Shown in pieces: positions 55,448 through 64,000 of a stretch of 64,000 nt of DNA. Numbering within the stretch: position 1 is the first letter of the stretch; each line of letters opens with the position of its first letter. The stretch comes from Coniella vitis. Taxonomy: Eukaryota; Ascomycota; Sordariomycetes; Diaporthales; Schizoparmaceae. The stretch spans positions 2,604,001 to 2,668,000 of the forward strand of contig WUJK01000004.1 in the NCBI GenBank assembly GCA_011317545.1, written 5' to 3'. The notes under the pieces are model-generated. The model had not been told where the DNA came from, made no database searches, and saw nothing but the letters and a program-made list of their open reading frames with translations. Both the position numbers and the translations under genes were made by a program.

Positions 55448-55571
55448 TGTATGGGCCAGGGTGTGGCCCGTGCACCAGCATACATATATAGTAAATAGCC
55501 CAGGGCCTGTGGGCCCGCTATAGTCAGAATAGCTTTTTCCTCCTAATGCGATCTCTGAGTTAAGCCCAATA
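55448..55571 (+). repeat. 3' LTR of outer copia element
   Basis: 124 bp starting TGTATGGGCCAGGG, preceded by the purine tract CTAAGGGGG and followed by the target duplication GTTGA. It keeps normal CA and TG dinucleotides, unlike the internal copia DNA. Confidence 0.9.
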
Positions 55572-58500
55572 GTTGAACTTGTTGGAGATGGCCCACCCTG
55601 CTGACCCTTAACATGATCAACCAGAGCCGGGCTGGATTAGACGGGTACCTTTACGAAGCCTTTTTGTGTACATAGTACACCTGGCCCGGCCCGGCCAGCC
55701 CTATATTCAGGAACAACAACACTAAAAACAAAAGCAACAAAGGAAAGTGGCAAGCAAGACAAAGGAGACCAAAGAGTGCGCCAAGAGGAGACTTGATGCC
55801 GTCATTCTACCTTTGGTCATAGGTACACTTTTTGATCAGTTAAAAGCAGCCATTCGATGTAACATGATTCCATACGATTGTCTCTTCACACTGTATATTG
55901 AGGAGGAATATACAGTACATCTGCCCCAAGTAATCATACTCTTACGATTATCCACACAACCATGAGGGGGCAGGGGCCAGAATGCTTATTTTGAGACAGA
56001 ATGGTAGAAGACTCTTCACCTCTTTTGCCCGACCTCACCTTTCCACGGTGGCATATCATGTGCTCGGCTGCTACTCATACAAGAGCCGAACTTCAGTACA
56101 CGGATATGGTCCGGGATGCACAGAAACCTTGGAAAGCGTAAGCCCACAGTGCTGTGATTTTCGTGCAGCAAAAGGCCCCCCTTCTGACGCCGCAAAAGCC
56201 GGCCGAACCTTGAAAGTCCTTTCCAGGCTTTCACAAGTCCACAGTGTTGGAGCAGGGGCCCCTTACTATATATTCGGCGCTCGCAAACGCTGCCAATTAC
56301 ATACTATATACTATATCTTCTTGGTGTAGGTATCTGGGTGCTTATACTGGGGCTACGCATCTCTGTAAGTGCCTGGTTTGAATGCCCGGCTGATGCGTTG
56401 AGATATGACATAGAATCTACACAGAGTCGAAGTATTAGAGGCCCCTGACGCTCTGATATGTGATGAGTTTGGTGGTGTGGGTGAGGAAATGATGACCAGG
56501 ACCGCGCCAATGGATACGAGCTGTCGTTGCGCAAGGCGTGTCATTCTTGTCAGCGACAGTATCCGTGGGTACTGCAAAGGAATTGGCATGAGCTGGTTGT
56601 GCTTGTTGCCCAGCATGACAGAGATATAAGTACTACATAAGTCATAAAGCACAAGACGGTTCATTGAATGTGAGGGTGCGTAGCATGTAGGCAGGTGTCG
56701 ATGAGCATTCTGCTGTGAGTATATCATGGTACATACCATAGTATCTATTCAACAAGGATCATCAACAAGCCGTGGATAATCATGGAGAAAGTAGGCCCAT
56801 GATCGTCAGGGCCCAGATTCACTCAAAAGGAAAGATGTGATTTTCAGGAATTGAGGGACTGACAGAGTGGACAGACGCTAAATTGGTGCTGACGCAGGAA
56901 CGGCCGCCATGTGGGCCAAAAGGCCGTCCGTGATCTTGCTGGGCCCGCGGGACTTGTTGGTCCAACAATACCATGTACCGTGTTGATAGTACCCACACTG
57001 CACCGCGTTGCTTTTAGCCAGTGAATGACAGTCTGAGTGCTAAGCCAGAGGACGAAATGATTCTGTTGTCAGCAAAAGTCTTTTTGTTTCATTAAATCAA
57101 GCGCATAGTGTGGATGCTGGCTCTGTGTTAGCCCTCGAGAAGCTGCATTGATTTGGGGCCGCTTGCTGCAGAACTAGCACGGCTTCAGTGTGTTTGGCTG
57201 GAGAGCAAGGCCTGCCCTGAAATGGCTGCCGCGCCGCTGAGTGATCTTCAAGCTTTCTGTGGTTGGCAATGTGCCGTGAGCGTATGCAGAGCGGCGGGGC
57301 AGCGCACGGTGTGCAAAGAAGGGCGCAGTACTTGGCGCCTCGTTCCATATGTATTATGTACTACCTTGGGTATGCAGTAGCGGCGCCACCAGCTCTTGCG
57401 CATACCGGCGGCCAATAGAACCGCGCGCGACGATTCAAGGCGCAACCCTGGGGGGGCCATGGCCTTCTCCACGGCCAGAAGAAGCAGCTCGTCGGCTCGT
57501 GCCCTGCGCGCAGGGCGGCTTCATCAGCGTACATACTCCGTCGATAGAGATCGGGCATTTCGTCGCATCGCTAACTCTCTGTGCCTCGTCAAAGGCCTAG
57601 CAGGGAAAGGGCCCGCTCGGCAGAGAAAGTGAAGGCTCGTCCTGAAACGACAAATCTTGTTGTCGGGGCCCCTGCATCGTCACAACCAAACCACCAGCGC
57701 AATCTGTCCCATGGTCGCGAGTACTATGTATGTCAGTGATTGAGGAGAGCGGGCCACGCGATCCGAGACACCCATGACCATGACGGACAGAGAGCCTGTC
57801 CTGTTCTTTGGCAGGAAGAGCACAGTGCAGCATTCTTGAACCGCGGGTTTATGAAGCCTGGAGACTCGAGAGCCAGACGTGCCAGACGTGCCAGACGTGC
57901 CAGGCATGGAGCGTGCCAGCCATCACGCACGTGGCCAGTGGTGGGCTCAGGGTTTCTTCTCAAACGCCCTGTGGAGACGGCCTTGGCTTCATCTCGTCGC
58001 GCCGAGACGGGACGCTTGGTGAATATTGGGCACTGGCTCGTTGAGGGGTCATTGGGAAGTTCGGTACGCGGCGGCAGATGAGTTCAGGCTACGCTGGACT
58101 GTGGGTGCATCGTTTGGATGGCGAGAGCTGTCGTGACACTGTCCCCCCGACTGCCGTCAGTTCTAAATCCAGACTGTGCATGTGTGGGAGGGTGGTGGTG
58201 GTGGTGGGTGTCATACTTGCTGTAATCAATACCTACCTACCTAGGTACTATGTAGGCTGCTGGGTGGTGATGACAGGCTGACCGAGAGCCCTGAAAAGCC
58301 AATTCGGTGTTGCTATTCAGCACTGCCCTCCAGCAGCACACGCGCTACTTAGGCCCAGCACTATGTAATGGCACAGTGCCGCGCCCCCGAGCTCCCCAGT
58401 GCTGGCTTCGCACCGCTACCACCCCTGTCTTGGCTGCAGCCCGCAGTCCAATCCCAAGCGATCCCACACACGCCCACCCTCTTCTTTCTCTCCGCCTCTT

Positions 58501-59623
58501 CCCATCCACTCCCGCCGCGCCGTCTGCACCACACGGAGACCAGACCAGACCCGACCACGACCACCGACACACGCCAGCCAGAGGTTCTCTCTTGTCTCTC
58601 TTTCCTTCCCGCTTTCCCTTTCCCCCCTGCGGGTCTGCTACTTGCTGCATTGACTGCCCTGACTCTGACTGCCTTGAACTGTTTTTGGCTGAACTGCACG
58701 GCTCAAACGGCCGCTTCGACAAACCCATTCAATTCCCTCCTTTCCCCTTCCGCCCTGACCCTCCTTTGACCGCGACTCGACCTCGACCTGGTCTGAATTG
58801 ACCCCAAGCATTGACTCCGGCCCGAGTCTGACCATCGAACCCAATTTCTCCTTGGCCACTTCTGCACGCTCTTGACAAGCAACTCTTTAACACCACCACC
58901 ACCACCAACATCACCACCACATACCGTCGCGCGAGTACTGCCTGCCTTTGTACGACGTTTCGCTCTCTACCACGCACGCCAACCCTTAAGCAACCTTCGC
59001 CCTCCGTTGCTGCCTACCAGGTTACCTATAGCATCGACCTCGGGAGCCGACGCGACAGACGACGCTATCCAGTAGCGGAACCAGAAGTCTTGAAGATCGG
59101 CGGGGAATACGCAGATACACTCGAGACATTCGACAGAACCGGACACACCGACCCCTTTATCGTCACTGCTGCTGGCGTTGTCGTCACATTACGCGCACTC
59201 GACGAATACCAGCCACTGCTTCTGCATTTTGCGAGAGCCAACAACAGCCAGCTGCGTCCTACAACCCGCTGTGCACCGTGCGTAGCGCTTTCAACTGCTT
59301 TCAACTGCATCGCCGCTCCTCCATCCCGTCGAACCGTCGCGAGTTTGCCTTGTCGACATCACTCCCCCCAACAGATTGAACCACATTCCTCATTGCGGCT
59401 GTACCAACCACCTTCTCACTTCGCCGTTGCATCACCGCTTTTACTCCATAACGCCGTTACCAGCAAGGCCTATGTGGTGTTGACGATACTTTCCTGTTCA
59501 GCACGCAACTCACTCCTCCCTCGAGTCTTCCTGCCTCGAGGATAGCTCGTGCTCTATCCCCAGCTCAAATTATCATTCCTCATGCCGAATTACGGTTCTC
59601 TGGACTCGCCATCCCTTCGCAAA
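55572..59623. other. Intergenic, right flank and SHO1 upstream region
   Basis: The first five bases (GTTGA) are the right target duplication of the nest. The rest is ordinary in composition; I find no supported gene in 55.6-58.3 kb. It holds scattered ACATAGTAC/ACTATGTA motifs (about 55669, 57721, 58241), a short 9-mer tandem (GACGTGCCA units at about 57877-57903) and, from 58.4 kb on, a pyrimidine-rich stretch that looks like the promoter and long 5' leader of SHO1. The leader includes several small upstream frames, for example one ending at 59545. Confidence 0.5.
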
Positions 59624-60690
59624 ATGGAAAACAATAGACAATACGGCCGCCGAGGCATCAGCTCGGGCAACATAATTGGTGACCCATTTGCCCTTGCCAC
59701 AATCTCCATATCAGCGGTATGTTCGCCCTTTGACATGTCCTTCTGCCGCCTCACCATTTCCCCGCCCCCTTCTCCGTATTTCCTCTATTTGAGACATTCT
59801 CGCTTTCAAAAGCCCTCTCATTGACAAATCCTTTTCTTTTTAGTTGGCTTGGGTGATATCTTTCATCGCTTCCATTATTGCTCAGATACAGACTGGCAAA
59901 GACTTTGCAACCTACATTTGGTGGACGGTTGCTTACTACCTCTTCGTCATCATTGTCGTCTTCGTTGTCGTCGCTTCCGACACGACTCAGACGTATCACG
60001 TTGCCGTAGTGGGCTACCTCGCTTGCGGTCTTGTTCTCAGCACCTCTGCCGTCAACAGTCTCGTCTACTCTGACAATGGCGCCAAAGAAGCTGCTTCGGC
60101 AGGCTTCATTCTCTTGTCCATGGTGACGGTATGTAACACCCCTCGCTCACTTGTACTGTACCAGCGCTGACAATAAATGGCAGATTGTGTGGATTTTCTA
60201 CTTTGGCTCTGCTCCTTCTGCAGTTCCGAGAGCGTATCTCGACTCTTTTGCCCTATCCAAGGACTCCCATATGGTCGATCGTCAGACCATGGGTACCTAC
60301 GGAGGCGGCCGTCCCGAGACCTCGACTTCTGTACAGCCCCCACAGATGTACACGTCTGCTCAGCTAAATGGTTTCGAAAATCCGTCACCTGTTCCCAACC
60401 TTTCGACCGCGCCTGGCACCCGAAACAGCATGGGTCCTAGCGGCTACGGTGGCTCCCAAGGCACCAAAGCACCAGGCACTCAGGAAGGCGAGATAGTACC
60501 GCCTACCGAATACCCTTACCGCGCAAAGGCCATTTACAGCTACGAGGCCAACCCAGACGATGCCAACGAAATCTCCTTCTCCAAGCACGAGATCCTCGAG
60601 GTTAGCGACGTCAGCGGTCGGTGGTGGCAAGCACGCAAGGAGAATGGCGAGACGGGCATTGCACCGAGCAACTACCTCATCCTACTATAG
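59624..60690 (+). CDS. SHO1: SHO1 osmosensor, four-helix membrane protein with SH3 domain
   Basis: Three exons: 59624-59716, 59844-60128, 60184-60690, all phase 0, 294 aa. I start at the ATG at 59624 (AAA-ATGG context, and family proteins begin shortly before GDPFALATISI); an in-frame ATG at 59582 would add 14 residues. Four transmembrane helices span about residues 20-145: FALATISISALAWVISFIAS, TYIWWTVAYYLFVIIVVFVV, YHVAVVGYLACGLVLS and GFILLSMVTIVWIFYFGS. A Pro/Ser/Gly-rich linker follows, then a C-terminal SH3 domain (about 236-294) with YRAKAIYSYEANPDDANEIS, WWQARKENGETGIAPSNYLILL. In yeast and other fungi this domain binds the MAPKK Pbs2 and links membrane osmosensing to the HOG pathway; it also serves polarity and host-invasion signalling. 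All hallmark SH3 residues (ALYDY-like AIYSYEA, WW, PSNY) are present. Confidence 0.95.
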
Positions 60691-62492
60691 GTGGCTCGTG
60701 TCTTCGGCAAGGCACCGTGTATGGCTGCTCGAAGAATTCCGCATTAGACTATATCAAAGTCTCCGACCCCTCGAAACAAAACTCGAAGATTTTCTTAGGC
60801 TCGACGACCACAGCCTCTAAGCAAGCTGCATTCTCATTTGGACATATACCCAGCAATTCGACGGGCGACTCATCATTTTGTCTTCGGATGGAAAGGACTA
60901 AGTGTTGATCCTAGTCGATTGTTACAAAAAAGGCGAAAGACGAAGCGAGCAGTCAATCTCAGTATTTTTTCCCTCCAAGTCAGTAAGACCTGCCATTCCA
61001 TCCACGACGAGATTCAAGGTTGGATGCTGTTCGGATTTCCTCCATGGTTTTGGGATACCCCGCTCCTTTGTGTTACAAAGAGACATTGTCATCCGCGCGA
61101 CAAACGAGTTCAACCCTCAAATCTCTCTGCCGAGTCCTCACTTCTGTGTTATATTGTTTTCAACGACCTCGTTCTTATTTCTCAGTTCACTCATGCACAC
61201 AGTGTGGTTGTATGCGGATCGAAATTTCGGTCCTGGATTTTGTCTTCATTATCAAAGCCTGTTTTTTTCTCTGTGTTTCTTTTTATCTTGTTTCTTTCTT
61301 CCCTTATCTTCCAATTATGGGTTTCTGTTGTGTGTGGCGTTGTGTATCAAATTCATCGGGCACCCTTCCAACCACAACCGCCTTTGTAAAAAGGGAACGG
61401 CTCTCTTCACGATTTCATTTTTCACGTTTAGCGGAGAAAAGGGAGGTGGATTCTCTCGATTGGCAGTACAGCAGACGCGATGAGCAGGAGACTTCGAATG
61501 CGTGGAATGAGGCTCGAAAAGAGGCGCGAGGGGGAACAAATGTACTTATTACAACGACTTGGGGAATGGTTCCCTTGAATATGAGGAGATAGGACGCAAT
61601 TACGGTCGGTCGTTGCCGCGCTGATGACCCTCGAATTGATGGAAATCGAACTGCGTGTATGTGTCTTGCTAGTGTCTGTTGTTGATTTTGTTTTGTGAAT
61701 GTTATTCAATTGTGAGATGCGTGTAATTTTGAGCTGATTATGAAGTGGGTTTCAAAATCCCCATACAAATCAGGTAAGAGACGAAAGTGGAGTGGATGAT
61801 CTTGTATTTGTTGTCGGGCATCAAACTATGAGCCTGTTATGCTTAGAAAGGCATATACAACAAAAAGCTAACCAACTCCTGCATTAGGTGCTCGCCCCTA
61901 CCGGCCGTTCCATTGTGCAACATGTAGTGCATACAGTCGGGTTCTGGGCCAGCAAAACAGCGTGTGCCCTCTCCCATGTCTTCGTGAATAGATAGATGTT
62001 GCCTCTAGCCTCGTTGAGCGACCGCGGACTCGGAAATAAGTCCCTAAGCATCTGATTAGGTACTGCTGTGGGCTCCTTTATCGCGAGAGACGAGGCTATG
62101 CTGCGTTCTGGGTGCGTGTACTGGATTGCTTGTCGGCAGGTCGGAAGGCGAGGCTGGTTATGGGATATCTGGGTGCCTGAGGTCCGCAATCAAGCCTTTT
62201 CTGTGCGCGACGCAGTTGATCGCATCGTTTCTGTCGTCTTCCTGCCTGTGACAAGTGTTCTCGTCACCGTGGTCTGTTCCAAGACTCAGAGGGTGCGAGA
62301 GAGGGCCAGCACGCGCTGCGAGCATGCAAGGTCTTCCCAGCCGAGCAACCCAATGTCGAACGAGATGGCCACTCGCCGTTGCCAGCAGATTGTTCAATCA
62401 ACAATATCTCCGATGTCGTCATGAACCATATTTCCCTCCTTTTGCTGCCCCGTATTGATTTTCAAAGAACCTTGATATCATGTAAGCACCCA
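60691..62492. other. Intergenic between convergent SHO1 and SPC19
   Basis: This 1.8 kb lies between two 3' ends. T-rich stretches around 61.2-61.4 kb open several overlapping frames of 180-190 codons with no consistent composition or domain; I read them as noncoding 3' region. Nothing else recognised. Confidence 0.5.
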
Positions 62493-63378
<886 letters not shown>

Positions 63379-64000
63379 TTCTGCTTTGCTTGTTTGGCGC
63401 TCTTCTGCGATCGCTCAGGTGGTTGGTGTTTTTGGGGCTCTTCCCTTTTTTTTTTAAGTTGCTTGCCCGCGTCGTTATCGCGTCACTTTGATTTTCATGT
63501 GCGCGCGCTGGCGCGCTGGCCAGGGAAAAAGTACGGGGATCAGATTATATAAGTGCTGATCCAGGCTTCAAAATCAATCCGTGGTCGTCCGTAGATTGTC
63601 ATGAGCAAATCGCGCCTGTGAGAGTGGGAGTCGCAGGTTTCCGATTGGGGTGAGAAGGGAAGGAGTTTGTACACACTAGAAAGTAAACAATGCCCTGTCG
63701 TCAGAATGGAGACGCTACAAGCCGCAAGCCGATCTAATTTGCATGGTGTGTGTATAGTATTAGCACTATACGCTCTGCCGAGAGGGGGGTGCGCTCTAGA
63801 AAGGCCCCAAGGGAGGAATGACAGTGGGCTTGGGGTATTACGGGCGGTGGTGGGGTGCTGGAGATAGACAGGCCTGGCCACCGCTCTTTGCGCGTGTGAA
63901 CCGTGTCAAAAGGCTTGTAGTGATGATAGCGCACTGTGCTCTTCTAGGCTGGCTTTGTGGTACTGATGCCAAGGTTACTGGTAGTGAAATTGGGATATCG
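63379..64000. other. SPC19 upstream region, no gene seen
   Basis: Promoter side of SPC19. Short frames on both strands are unsupported. Nothing else recognised before the window ends. Confidence 0.55.

Larger units (their letters stand above)
25994..55571 (+). mobile_element. Outer Ty1/copia LTR element, host of a nested, RIP-mutated insertion block
   Basis: The block is bounded by direct LTRs at 25994-26115 and 55448-55571 and by the 5 bp duplication GTTGA (25989-25993 and 55572-55576), so one insertion created both edges. A purine tract (CTAAGGGGG) directly precedes the 3' LTR. Removing the nested insertions (26500-27569, 28045-28577, 29179-43931, 46376-54209, 54882-55075, each with one duplication) leaves about 5.2 kb, normal for copia. 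Remaining copia parts read, in order: gag with a decayed CCHC finger (about 28790-28865), integrase, reverse transcriptase with LYIDDI, and RNase H, the copia order with integrase before RT. All frames are broken by RIP. Confidence 0.9.

Noticed and set aside
25994..55571. Centromere or relic subtelomere
   Set aside because: AT-rich RIP DNA of this type can form centromeres, but the block has clean insertion boundaries, ordinary genes close on both sides and no telomere repeats; nothing in sequence alone supports it.
61020..61592. 190-codon and overlapping frames after SHO1
   Set aside because: T-rich 3' DNA opens three overlapping frames at once; none has a domain or exon logic.

Overview
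This is nuclear DNA of a filamentous ascomycete (Pezizomycotina). Genes have short introns of about 45-120 bp with GT..AG ends. Recognisable orthologues include SHO1, SPC19 of the DASH complex, dynactin p24, a STRIPAK-type FHA protein and an ascomycete laccase ending in Asp-Ser-Gly-Val. The middle of the window shows saturating repeat-induced point mutation (RIP), which only such fungi make. Gene style suggests a Dothideomycete, but that is a guess.

Layout. Left gene block (1-25.99 kb): SPOUT RNA methyltransferase (-) and a membrane-tailed thioredoxin (+) share a divergent promoter; then Rsm22-like mitoribosome factor (+), laccase (-), a five-exon Mgr2 homologue (-), an FHA/tail-anchor protein (+), a mitochondrial amphipathic-helix protein (+), a vacuolar-type amino acid transporter (-) and dynactin p24 (+). 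Right gene block (55.57-64 kb): SHO1 osmosensor (+) and SPC19 (-), convergent. The genes are housekeeping; I see no gene cluster or shared pathway. Three concern mitochondria (Rsm22, Mgr2, the helical protein).

Centre (25,994-55,571): one 29.6 kb transposon nest. The outer unit is a Ty1/copia element with 122/124 bp LTRs and a 5 bp target duplication GTTGA. Into it went, each with its own 5 bp duplication: a chromodomain Ty3/gypsy element (family G1, 240 bp LTRs, GAGCG), a second chromodomain gypsy element (family G3, 339 bp LTRs, ATATC), and copies of a short LTR-internal-LTR element of about 540 bp (194 bp LTRs), a TRIM-like family. G1 was itself hit by a G3-family element (remnant G2) and by another G1 copy, and then lost sequence by recombination. 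Subtracting all insertions leaves a copia element of about 5.2 kb. CpA and TpG are almost absent in most of the nest, so stops stand mainly at former Gln and Trp codons and zinc-finger Cys/His have become Tyr.

The most unusual signals are the TRIM family whose termini match those of the G3 LTRs, and antisense coding traces between integrase and 3' LTR in both gypsy families.
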